DNA from: a bacterium
GTDB taxonomy: Bacteria > Chloroflexota > Limnocylindria > Limnocylindrales > Limnocylindraceae
NCBI GenBank assembly: GCA_009919365.1
Contig: RGBZ01000038.1
Location: 1 to 8,004, forward strand
Reading direction: 5' to 3'
DNA: 8,004 bases
Below, one piece after another: positions 1-5,995 of the stretch. The notes beneath the pieces are model-generated. The model was not told the DNA's origin and ran no database searches. It worked only from the letters and a program-made list of their open reading frames with translations. Each line of letters opens with the position of its first letter. The first letter of the stretch is position 1. A program made the translations under genes and the position numbers.

Positions 1-56
1 TCGTACTTGCGTATGGGCAGAGCGCCCAGACGTCTCCTAGATTCTATCGGCGCGGA
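1..56. other. short gene-free edge, downstream of the minus-strand transporter
   Basis: No gene is visible in these 56 bases, which lie just past the stop codon of the minus-strand MFS gene. The only structure I see is a small inverted repeat, TGGGC at 14-18 and GCCCA at 24-28 around a 5-base loop. It has no adjacent T tract on either strand, so I do not call it a terminator. Confidence 0.4.
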
Positions 57-1475
57 TCAGCCGTGCGTGCGGTGTTGCCCGGGGGCGCTCGGTAGCAGGA
101 TTTCGTGCTCAACTCGACGCAGGATGAGCAGGAATGTGCCCGCCACGGCGAGGAACCCGAGCGTGGCATAGACCAGGCCATCGACGCCGTAGGTGAACGC
201 CAAGTCACCAGCAATCTTCACGCCAATCACCTGGCCGAGGCCGAGGAAGATTGAATAGAGGCCCATCACTGCACTTCGGTCGGTGTGATAGCGCTCAGAG
301 ACGTCGGCCAAGAAGCCGAGCGCGGCGGGTGTTGCGCCGGCGATGAAGAACATCGAGGCGCAGAGGATCGCGAAGAGGAGGGCGATGAGCGGCAGCTCAT
401 TGCCGGAGAGGCGATTGATGGTGAAGATGGCGGCCATCGCCACGATGAAGGCAATCAGGCCAAGCAGGAGCATCGTGGTGCGGCGGAAGTTGGCGAAGCG
501 ATTCCCCCAGAAGAAGAGCCCAACACCGCCGATGAGCGCGACGAAGGCGAAGGCGGAGGTAACGACCACAAAGTCGAATCCGGTGAGTAGGAACTGTCCG
601 GGTAGGTTGACCGTCTCGTCACCAAGCAACAGGTTGAGACCCTGCGGCACCCAGACACCGATGATGGCGTTGATTGAAACCCAGGTCGGCACGAAGAGTA
701 GGATGCCGCGCTGACTAAAGAGCTTCATGTACTTGCGCAGTCGATTCTCCGCTTGAGGCACCGGCGCGGCGTGTTCGTCTTTCACGCCATACGCGAAGAA
801 GAGCAGTGCGAGCACGTAGATCACACCGTTCACCGCAAAGGCCGCCGGTCCGAAGATCGCCCAGAGTGGACCTGCTAGCGCCGTTCCTGCAACAAGGAGG
901 CCACCGAGTGTTGCCACTTCAAAGAGGGTGACGACACGACCCCGCAGCGCCGCGTCGTGGCTCGTCTTGGCAGCAACATACGAGAGGATTGAGGGGACGC
1001 TGGCTGCCGTTGAGGCACCTTCAAGGAGACGCGTGCCGATCAGGAGTGGAATGGTCATGGAGAACGGCGTCATGATCACCGCCGCGAGGCCGAAGAGAGG
1101 CCCGAGCAGCATCACCGGCTTTCGCCCGATGCGGTCGGCGATGATGCCGAAGATCGGCGAGCCAATCAGCTCCGTCACATAGAAGGCGAGTGTGATCGTT
1201 GCCAGATCGACGGGGGTGATCGTGACCGACCCCGTGGAGTTGAGGTACTTGTTCCAGACGATCAGCAGGGCGCCATGCCAACCAACGTCGCCCAGTCGTA
1301 TCCCTACAAGCGCGAAAGTGAGGCGGAACGTGCCGCCGCGATCGCGGCGACCCTGGGTGCACGCGAAGGACTCGCCGAGAAGCTCAGCGCCGAGGCGCTC
1401 CCCTACGACGGGGCCGACGGCGACGAGGCCTGGGCCTGGCGCTGCCGCACGGTCGGCTGCCCAGGGGTGCTCCAC
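57..1475 (-). CDS. MFS transporter, 5' end uncertain or truncated
   Basis: This is an integral membrane secondary transporter of the major facilitator superfamily; the substrate cannot be told. Numbering from the GTG at 1475, the classic MFS motif A (GIIADRIGRKP) lies at about residues 110-120, between helices 2 and 3. About ten further hydrophobic segments follow, split by a charged central loop (KDEHAAP...NRLRKY). The C-terminus is a short polar tail ending HRTHG. Helices 2-12 are clear. Helix 1 would be about residues 52-75 and is weak. Residues 1-50 are Gly/Pro/Arg-rich, do not look like a transporter, and lie antisense to the zinc-ribbon gene at 1275-1550. The only standard start codons before motif A are the GTG at 1475, with no Shine-Dalgarno sequence, and a GTG at 1178, which would remove helix 1. 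True coding sequence probably begins between about 1330 and 1260, or the gene has lost its 5' end. I give the maximal frame. Confidence 0.8.
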   Translation of the reverse strand: MEHPWAADRAAAPGPGLVAVGPVVGERLGAELLGESFACTQGRRDRGGTFRLTFALVGIRLGDVGWHGALLIVWNKYLNSTGSVTITPVDLATITLAFYVTELIGSPIFGIIADRIGRKPVMLLGPLFGLAAVIMTPFSMTIPLLIGTRLLEGASTAASVPSILSYVAAKTSHDAALRGRVVTLFEVATLGGLLVAGTALAGPLWAIFGPAAFAVNGVIYVLALLFFAYGVKDEHAAPVPQAENRLRKYMKLFSQRGILLFVPTWVSINAIIGVWVPQGLNLLLGDETVNLPGQFLLTGFDFVVVTSAFAFVALIGGVGLFFWGNRFANFRRTTMLLLGLIAFIVAMAAIFTINRLSGNELPLIALLFAILCASMFFIAGATPAALGFLADVSERYHTDRSAVMGLYSIFLGLGQVIGVKIAGDLAFTYGVDGLVYATLGFLAVAGTFLLILRRVEHEILLPSAPGQHRTHG

Positions 1476-1550
1476 ACCGCCGGCTACGCCCGCGAGAAGC
1501 GGGCCATCGTGGCCCTCTGTGATGGCTGCGGCCTGATCGCTCTCCGGTAG
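1275..1550 (+). CDS. small zinc-ribbon-like protein, 91 aa
   Basis: The role is unknown and I do not recognise a named family. The N-terminal half is charged and Ala/Glu-rich, probably helical (about residues 12-42). The C-terminal half has four cysteines arranged as a zinc ribbon: a C-x4-C pair (RCRTVGCPG) and, about 25 residues later, a C-x2-C pair (LCDGCG), ending GLIALR. That spacing suggests a structural Zn site. Third codon positions are strongly G/C across the second half, which supports real coding on this strand. ATG 1275 is the only in-frame start I find; the preceding AGCAGGG is a weak ribosome site. The TAG stop directly abuts the ATG of the nuclease-like gene, implying coupled translation. 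The first 201 bases overlap the minus-strand transporter frame, so one of the two 5' ends is wrong or the genes truly overlap head to head. Confidence 0.72.
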   Translation: MPTNVAQSYPYKRESEAERAAAIAATLGAREGLAEKLSAEALPYDGADGDEAWAWRCRTVGCPGVLHTAGYAREKRAIVALCDGCGLIALR

Positions 1551-2843
1551 ATGAACGGCGAGCGCGTTCCCGAGATCGTTCCGATCAGTTCGGCGAACAA
1601 GCCGACCCAGGTCGAGATCGTCGGCGACCGCATCCGCATCGCCTCCCTTGAGGTCGTTGATCGCGCCCTCGCAGGCTTCCTAGAGAGCCGCACCCCCGAG
1701 GACCGCGCCGAAACCGTCGAGCGCGCCATGCGTGTCGGCCTGATGGCACTGCAGAGCGCGAGTGGCTCCATTGATGTGGATCATGTGCGTCGCGCCTTTG
1801 ACAAGTTGCTCACCGACGCCGGCGAATCAAACAAGAAGGCGACCGCCGAGGTGGAAGAGATCCTGCGCAAGACGTTCGCCAACGAGGGTGGCGCACTGCC
1901 GGCGACCCTGGAGCGTTTCCTCGGGGATAAGGGCGAACTCGCCCTCTTTACGAAGGACCTTTTCGACGAGAATCGTCGCGACTCGGCGCTTGGCAAACTT
2001 AACACCATCTTGGGCACCTACTTCGATGGCGATGCCAGCAAGCTCGCCCATCTGCTCGACCCAACGCGTGAAGCGTCGCCACTGAGCGGCTTCCGCGCCG
2101 AGATCGCTAAGCGCTTTGACGATGTGCTGTTGAAGATCGTCGAGCTCGATGCGTCGCAGAAGGCGGCGAAGGGCGAGCGCAAGAAGGGAACGGCGAAGGG
2201 CGCCGACTTTGAGTCACGCGTCATAGCCGAATACACCGAACTGCTCCGCGCCACGAACGATGAGATCGAAGGGACGGGCGGCATCACCGGCGCAGTTCCC
2301 GACTCGAAGAAGGGTGACGCGGTGATCACCATCAACGGTCGTGACGCCTCCGCAAGCGTTCTGCGCATTGTGGTTGAGGTGAAAGACAAGGCGATGACGG
2401 GGCCCGCCATCGAGAAGGAGCTCGCCGAAGCGCGTGAGAATCGCAAGGCGGAGATCGCCCTGATGGTCTTCAGCGAAGCGGCCGCGCCAGCGGGTGCCTC
2501 ACCATTCGTGATCAGTCGGCACGGCGTCTACTGCGTCGTCGATCCTGAAGCACCAGATGTAGCGATCCTCGAGGCTGGGTATCGACTCGCGCGCATCTCG
2601 GCGCTGATCCGCGCCAAGTCTGAGGGGAGCGGCGCCGATCTCTCGGCGGTGAAAGACGCGATTGACGCGCTACGCGGCCGGCTTGACTCCGTGAAGGAGA
2701 TCAAGAAGACCCTCACGGCGATTGACTCCACGACTGAGAAGGCGCGGGATGAGCTCGATGCCCTCCGCTCCGCGATCGTCACCGAGATTGATCGCATTGA
2801 AGAGCAGGTTCGGGCGAGCAGCGCCGCCGCCCACGGACGGTGA
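1551..2843 (+). CDS. PD-(D/E)XK nuclease-like protein with C-terminal coiled coil
   Basis: This is a 430-aa soluble protein with no signal peptide or membrane segment. Residues 20-200 are mostly helical and charged. Residues 210-340 form an alpha/beta core that fits a PD-(D/E)XK phosphodiesterase fold: KGADFE with E221, KGDAVI with D256 opening a beta strand, and VVEVK with E276 and K278 on the next strand. Conserved-looking helix and strand segments follow (ENRKAEIALMVF, then GVYCVVD). Residues 350-422 are heptad-like and rich in Lys, Asp, Glu and Leu, probably a coiled coil for dimerisation. The core resembles uncharacterised nuclease-like proteins seen in high-GC bacteria. DNA cleavage or binding is inferred from fold logic only; neither target nor activity is shown. 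The ATG directly follows the zinc-ribbon stop, and the 3' end overlaps the MFS start by 4 bases. The start has no clear Shine-Dalgarno, so translation probably depends on reinitiation. Confidence 0.8.
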   Translation: MNGERVPEIVPISSANKPTQVEIVGDRIRIASLEVVDRALAGFLESRTPEDRAETVERAMRVGLMALQSASGSIDVDHVRRAFDKLLTDAGESNKKATAEVEEILRKTFANEGGALPATLERFLGDKGELALFTKDLFDENRRDSALGKLNTILGTYFDGDASKLAHLLDPTREASPLSGFRAEIAKRFDDVLLKIVELDASQKAAKGERKKGTAKGADFESRVIAEYTELLRATNDEIEGTGGITGAVPDSKKGDAVITINGRDASASVLRIVVEVKDKAMTGPAIEKELAEARENRKAEIALMVFSEAAAPAGASPFVISRHGVYCVVDPEAPDVAILEAGYRLARISALIRAKSEGSGADLSAVKDAIDALRGRLDSVKEIKKTLTAIDSTTEKARDELDALRSAIVTEIDRIEEQVRASSAAAHGR

Positions 2844-4153
2844 GTCGGGCGATCGCCGACTGGCGGCGGTTCCTCACGGGCCGCTACGCCGCCTTCCGCA
2901 CCCTCGCAATCTCCGACGCCATCGCGGTCGCGCTCAACGGAGATAGCCTCTCGATCCCACTCATCACAACGCTCGGTGCCTCGCCAGCCCTCGCCACGCT
3001 GGTCGGCCTCTTCCCCTTCATTGGCGGCATGTTGCAGGGGCTGATACCAACGGCGCTGCGCAAGAGTGGTGGCGACCTACGTCGGCTCACCCTCCTGATC
3101 GGTGCGGCCGCACTCCTGCGTCCAATCCTTTACATCGCCGTGGTGGTGGCGATCGCCGCTGGACTCCTCCCGCCCCTCGCCGGCATCGGACTGATCGCGA
3201 TCGGATTCGGCGTGGGTGCCACCGCGCAGGCGATCGCTGGTGCAAACGTACAGACCTGGTTCGGTCGAATCCTCCCTGAACGTGAACGCCGCTTCGTTGC
3301 GCCACGTGCCCTCGCCATTCAGTTCGGGCTCGGCTCCGTACTGCTCGTTCCGGTGGCGCTGCTCGTTCGCGTTGGTGAACAAGACTGGGGCGTTCTCATC
3401 TATGCGCCGGCATTTATCGGTGGCCTCGTTGCCAGCCTCCTCTTCCTGCGCGCGCTGCGAGGGCTCCCACGCCCGGGCGCCGTTTCCGCTGGTCGTGCCG
3501 CAACATCTGGCCCACTCTCATCACCAGTGCGCCGATTCCTCCGCACGAATGCCATCGCCTCCGTTGGCGCAGGGTTCGCCCCCTACTTGTCGGTCTACGC
3601 AATCGTCATCCTGAAGCAGGATGCCGCGTACGCCATCCTCCTTGCCGCGGTTGGCTCTGCTGCAGCGCTGATCGGATCCATCCTCATTGGCGCATGGCTC
3701 GAGCACGGATCTGCAAGTCGACTCTACCGAGTCTCACTCTTGGTTCGTGGGATTGGAATGGGCTCATCGCTCCTCGCGGGACCATGGAATCCCTATGCCC
3801 CTATCGTCCTCTTGGTGGTGACGGTGGTGATCACCGTTGGATTTGCGGCCGGCATCCTCTCCGCACAGGAGCGACTCCTGCGGCTGGCAGCCCCGGGCGA
3901 ATCGGTTCGCGCGCAGTCCATCTACGGCGCCACCAACGCCGCCGCCCTCGCTGCGGGGCAGGCGGTTGGTGTTGCGGTACTGGCACTCCTGCCCATTACC
4001 TATGCAACATACGTCGGCATCTTTCTCGTCACGGGAGCCTTCCGCGTGGTGGCGGCGGCGACCGCCGACGTGGGCGACGACTGGAACAGCGCTACCCGCA
4101 TCCATTCTGCGAACGAGATGCCCGCTGAGACGGCCCTGGAGTCACAGCGCTAG
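2840..4153 (+). CDS. MFS-like multi-pass membrane protein, atypical
   Basis: This 437-aa integral membrane protein has about twelve hydrophobic helices, roughly at residues 20-42, 48-70, 83-105, 110-135, 156-178, 184-206, 236-258, 263-287, 297-313, 319-341, 360-384 and 388-407. A polar loop at 207-235 separates two six-helix halves, the MFS layout. The usual motif A after helix 2 is not intact; the corresponding loop reads ALRKSGGDLRR. Between helices 4 and 5 is a charged loop, WFGRILPERERRFVAPR (140-156), as in many MFS exporters. The N-terminus and the tail after 408 are hydrophilic and presumably cytoplasmic. The start is GTG 2840, inside a GTGA overlap with the upstream stop, so translation is coupled to the nuclease-like gene. 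The substrate is unknown. It could be an efflux pump or a non-transporting MFS relative. It shares no obvious close similarity with the minus-strand transporter beyond the fold. Confidence 0.82.
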   Translation: MSRAIADWRRFLTGRYAAFRTLAISDAIAVALNGDSLSIPLITTLGASPALATLVGLFPFIGGMLQGLIPTALRKSGGDLRRLTLLIGAAALLRPILYIAVVVAIAAGLLPPLAGIGLIAIGFGVGATAQAIAGANVQTWFGRILPERERRFVAPRALAIQFGLGSVLLVPVALLVRVGEQDWGVLIYAPAFIGGLVASLLFLRALRGLPRPGAVSAGRAATSGPLSSPVRRFLRTNAIASVGAGFAPYLSVYAIVILKQDAAYAILLAAVGSAAALIGSILIGAWLEHGSASRLYRVSLLVRGIGMGSSLLAGPWNPYAPIVLLVVTVVITVGFAAGILSAQERLLRLAAPGESVRAQSIYGATNAAALAAGQAVGVAVLALLPITYATYVGIFLVTGAFRVVAAATADVGDDWNSATRIHSANEMPAETALESQR

Positions 4154-4168
4154 TCGCGGGGCTACACT
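4141..4168 (+). promoter_or_regulatory. candidate promoter of the lipoyl/E2/pdxH operon
   Basis: A -10-like TACACT at 4163-4168 is preceded, after a 16-base spacer, by GTCACA at 4141-4146, which matches four of six bases of TTGACA. It overlaps the end of the upstream MFS gene; that gene's TAG stop is inside the spacer. The stretch 4148-4168 recurs with 18 of 21 bases identical at 7899-7919, ahead of the permease gene, which strengthens the call. Transcription would start near 4175, leaving a leader of about 65 bases. Confidence 0.5.
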
Positions 4169-4177
4169 GACCCCAAC

Positions 4178-4197
4178 GCCACCCCTCGTGGGGAGGC
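4178..4197 (+). other. leader hairpin ahead of the lipoyl-domain gene
   Basis: GCC-A-CCCC, loop TCGT, GGGG-A-GGC folds into a compact stem of seven G-C pairs with one A/A mismatch. It lies just after the expected transcription start and 30 bases before the ribosome site. No T run follows, so it is more likely a leader stem, or an incidental fold, than a terminator of the preceding MFS gene. Confidence 0.35.
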
Positions 4198-4227
4198 AAG
4201 AGCGTGCGAGCCGCCCGTGGCCCGCCC

Positions 4228-4235
4228 AAGGAGGG
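4228..4235 (+). promoter_or_regulatory. ribosome binding site that decides the lipoyl-protein start
   Basis: AAGGAGGG sits 5 bases before ATG 4241. The open frame extends upstream to a GTG at 4217, but the ribosome site would then be inside the coding region. ATG 4241 also gives the N-terminus expected of lipoyl domains (MRVPVEMPRLG). Confidence 0.8.
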
Positions 4236-4240
4236 ATGCG

Positions 4241-4483
4241 ATGCGCGTACCAGTGGAGATGCCCCGACTCGGCTACGACAGCGAGGTTGGCAAGATCGGC
4301 GCCTGGACGGTAAAGGTCGGCGACACCGTGACCGCAGGTCAGCCAATCGGCGAGCTTGAGACCGAGAAGGCTACGGTGGAGTTCGAAGCCCCAACCGCGG
4401 GAACGCTCGTTGAGATCGTGCATGCCGCGGGCGCCGAAGTCGCCGTTGGTGCGGTGATCGCCTACGTCGAAGACGGCAAGTAA
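4241..4483 (+). CDS. free-standing lipoyl (biotinyl/lipoyl attachment) domain protein, 80 aa
   Basis: This is a swinging-arm carrier: a lysine, once lipoylated, shuttles acyl groups between the active sites of a 2-oxoacid dehydrogenase complex in the cytoplasm. The whole protein is one lipoyl domain. It opens with EMPRLGYDSEVGKIGAW (about 6-22), has the VKVGDTVTAGQPIGELETEKA hairpin with the modifiable lysine K43 in ETEKA, and closes with PTAGTLVEIV...VGAVIAYVE. It stops right after the domain with no linker. In most bacteria this domain is the N-terminal part of E2; here the catalytic part is the next gene, 13 bases on and in another frame. Biotin instead of lipoate is possible in principle. 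However, the target motif is ETEKA-like rather than the AMKM typical of biotinyl domains, and the neighbour is an E2 core, so lipoate is favoured. Confidence 0.88.
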   Translation: MRVPVEMPRLGYDSEVGKIGAWTVKVGDTVTAGQPIGELETEKATVEFEAPTAGTLVEIVHAAGAEVAVGAVIAYVEDGK

Positions 4484-4496
4484 GCCGAACTCGCGC

Positions 4497-5189
4497 ATGC
4501 TGAAGCCAGGGCGAACGCCCGTTGAGTTCACGCCAATGCGAACAGCGATCAGCCGTCGCATGGTGGAATCCAAAGCAAAGGCGCCGCACTTCTACGTCTC
4601 GACCGACATCGAAATGGATGCGGTCGTTGCCGCGAACGTGGCACTCAACGCAGGCCGCACTGGGGACGATCGCGTGACGCTAACGGCATGGCTTGTTCGC
4701 GCACTAGCGCAATCATTGGCCGCCTACCCCGCACTCAATGCCGTGTGGGAGGGCGAGGCTCTCGAGCGCTCCACGCCGATCAACATCGGTATCGCGATTG
4801 CCATTCCTGACGGCTTGGTAGCACCGGCACTGCTTGACTGCGCAGCAAAAGATCTCGCCACTATCTCAACAGAGCTGCGTGACCTGGTTGCGCGCACGAA
4901 GATCGGAAAGTTGCGCCCCGCCGAATTCACCGAGCAGACCTTCACCCTCTCGAACCTCGGCTCGTTCCCGGTGACGCAGTTCACCGCCATCGTCACGCCG
5001 CCGCAAGTGGCGATCTTGGCGACGGGTCGAAGTGAGTCACGCGCCGTGGTGCGCGACGGCGCCGTGGTGGCACGCACCATGTTGACCGCAACGCTCTCCG
5101 CCGATCACCGCGCTGTCGATGGTGCGCTGGTCGCCGCATTCCTCGGCGACCTCAAGTCGCGACTCGAGGCGCCGGCCGGACTCGCCTGA
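4497..5189 (+). CDS. 2-oxoacid dehydrogenase E2 acyltransferase, catalytic domain only
   Basis: The protein transfers the acyl group from the lipoyl arm to coenzyme A in a pyruvate, branched-chain or related 2-oxoacid dehydrogenase complex. It is 230 aa, the size of the bare chloramphenicol-acetyltransferase-like core; full E2 proteins are usually 400 aa or more. Landmarks in order: the core opening TPMRTAISRRMVESKAKAPHFYVS (12-35), LTAWLVRALAQSLAAYPALNAVW (62-84), NIGIAIAIPDGLVAP (96-110), SNLGSFPVTQFTAIVTPPQVAIL (152-174), and the active site DHRAVDG with H204 and D208. No lipoyl domain and no peripheral subunit-binding domain precede it. The ATG lies 13 bases after the lipoyl-protein stop with no clear ribosome site, so coupled translation is likely. 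The pdxH start follows five bases after its stop. The substrate class (acetyl, branched-chain, acetoin) cannot be told because E1 is absent. Confidence 0.9.
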   Translation: MLKPGRTPVEFTPMRTAISRRMVESKAKAPHFYVSTDIEMDAVVAANVALNAGRTGDDRVTLTAWLVRALAQSLAAYPALNAVWEGEALERSTPINIGIAIAIPDGLVAPALLDCAAKDLATISTELRDLVARTKIGKLRPAEFTEQTFTLSNLGSFPVTQFTAIVTPPQVAILATGRSESRAVVRDGAVVARTMLTATLSADHRAVDGALVAAFLGDLKSRLEAPAGLA

Positions 5190-5194
5190 CGCCG

Positions 5195-5851
5195 ATGAGC
5201 AGCCAGCCACTCGGCGATCGCTCCAACTACCAGCGCGGACGTCTCGACGCCAACGATCTTCTCCCTAACCCCGTCGACCAGTTCCACCGCTGGGTAAACG
5301 AGGCGATCGCCGAACAGGTCCCCGAGCCACTCGCCGCCGCCCTCGCCACAGCCGACGAGGCGGGGAACCCGAGCGTCCGCATGATCCTGATCCGCGGCAT
5401 CGGCCCCGAGGGGATCGACTTCTATACGAACCACGGGAGCCGAAAGGGTCGAGACCTCGCCGCCAGGCCAACCGCAGCCCTCACCCTCTGGTGGCCGACC
5501 CTGGAGCGGCAGGTGCGCCTCTCCGGCGTTGTGACCCGCCTATCGGAGGCCGAATCAGCGGCCTACTTTGCAAGTCGCCCGCTTGAGAGCCAGCTCGGTG
5601 CCTGGGCGAGCGCCCAGGGCGAGCCGATCGCCGATCGGGCGGCCCTAGAGAGAGCCCTGGCCGCTGCCGCACAAACCCACGCCCCCACCCCAGAGGCTCT
5701 CCCAACCCTGCCGCCTCACTGGGGCGGCTATCGCGTGACCCCCTCCCAATGGGAGTTCTGGCAGGGGGGCAAGAACCGCCTCCACGACCGCTTCGAGTAC
5801 CTTCAGCCCGCCCCCGACGGGACCTGGGAGAGACGCCGCCTCCAGCCGTAA
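5195..5851 (+). CDS. pdxH: pyridoxamine/pyridoxine 5'-phosphate oxidase
   Basis: PdxH is an FMN-dependent cytoplasmic enzyme that oxidises pyridoxamine or pyridoxine 5'-phosphate to pyridoxal 5'-phosphate, using O2 and releasing H2O2, in vitamin B6 synthesis and salvage. Its 218 aa match the usual length. Family landmarks in order: VRMILIRG (61-68), GIDFYTNHGSRKGRDLA (73-89), FMN-side LERQVRLSGVV (103-113), YFASRPLESQLGAWAS (124-139), HWGGYRVTP (175-183) and the substrate-binding EFWQGGKNRLHDR (187-199) with R195 and H197. The family's usual QS after the AWAS motif is QG here (Q141, G142), a small departure. ATG 5195 lies five bases after the E2 stop without a good ribosome site of its own, so it is read as the third gene of that operon. 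The first 20 residues are the variable N-terminal tail. Confidence 0.95.
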   Translation: MSSQPLGDRSNYQRGRLDANDLLPNPVDQFHRWVNEAIAEQVPEPLAAALATADEAGNPSVRMILIRGIGPEGIDFYTNHGSRKGRDLAARPTAALTLWWPTLERQVRLSGVVTRLSEAESAAYFASRPLESQLGAWASAQGEPIADRAALERALAAAAQTHAPTPEALPTLPPHWGGYRVTPSQWEFWQGGKNRLHDRFEYLQPAPDGTWERRRLQP

Positions 5852-5852
5852 C

Positions 5853-5914
5853 AATCCGCCTCGCTCCAGCACGCTCCACCCTGCGCTCCCCCTCTGGTAT
5901 TCCCCTCCCCGCAT
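5853..5914 (+). other. C-rich, G-poor stretch after pdxH, possible Rho-loading region
   Basis: The gap after pdxH is strongly rich in C and T and poor in G, with runs such as GCTCCCCCTCT and TCCCCTCCCC. I see no hairpin with a T run to end the operon. Such C>G, unstructured RNA is what Rho uses for loading, so factor-dependent termination is a reasonable guess. Nothing in the sequence proves it. Confidence 0.3.
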
Positions 5915-5918
5915 CAGA

Positions 5919-5924
5919 TAGGAT
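5919..5924 (+). promoter_or_regulatory. candidate -10 box (TAGGAT) of the binding-protein gene
   Basis: TAGGAT fits the TANNNT pattern of the other two candidate -10 boxes in the window and lies about 72 bases before the start codon. No good -35 match stands at the usual distance. A start near 5931 would place the AAGCGC hairpin at the very 5' end of the mRNA. Confidence 0.35.
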
Positions 5925-5930
5925 TCCGCC

Positions 5931-5947
5931 AAGCGCAGATCGCGCTT
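5931..5947 (+). other. 5'-leader stem-loop of the binding-protein mRNA
   Basis: AAGCGC (5931-5936) and GCGCTT (5942-5947) are perfect inverted copies around a 5-base loop. The stem sits just where transcription should begin if the TAGGAT box is used. A 5'-terminal stem could protect the message from decay; this is inference. Confidence 0.35.
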
Positions 5948-5982
5948 CAAGTCTGAACGGCGTCCCTGATGGGTCTGCCGAT

Positions 5983-5990
5983 AAGGAGGA
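5983..5990 (+). promoter_or_regulatory. strong ribosome binding site deciding the binding-protein start
   Basis: AAGGAGGA lies 5 bases before ATG 5996. The frame is open from an upstream ATG at 5969, but that start would put this site within the coding region and add nine charged residues before the signal peptide. Confidence 0.88.
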
Positions 5991-5995
5991 AACAC

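Noticed and set aside
285..714. Plus-strand frames opposite the first MFS gene
   Set aside because: They are Glu/Arg-rich low-complexity translations expected antisense to membrane helices. The minus strand encodes a clear MFS motif A.
3077..3382. Long open frames antisense to the second MFS gene and to other genes (for example 5481-6056 and 6011-6526)
   Set aside because: They are hydrophilic, Arg/Gly/Ser-rich mirror translations of well-supported genes, with no domains and no ribosome sites. This is usual in GC-rich DNA.
4217..4240. GTG 4217 as the start of the lipoyl-domain protein
   Set aside because: The AAGGAGGG ribosome site would be inside the coding region, and the eight extra residues (MARPRRDA) are just a translation of it. 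ATG 4241 fits both the site and the domain.
4481..4499. Frameshift joining the lipoyl and E2 core genes into one normal E2
   Set aside because: Even with a frameshift there would be no linker and no subunit-binding domain in the 13-base gap, so the parts of a normal E2 are not present to be rejoined.
5969..5995. ATG 5969 as the start of the binding protein
   Set aside because: It places the strong AAGGAGGA site in the gene and spoils the n-region of the lipoprotein signal. ATG 5996 is at ideal spacing.
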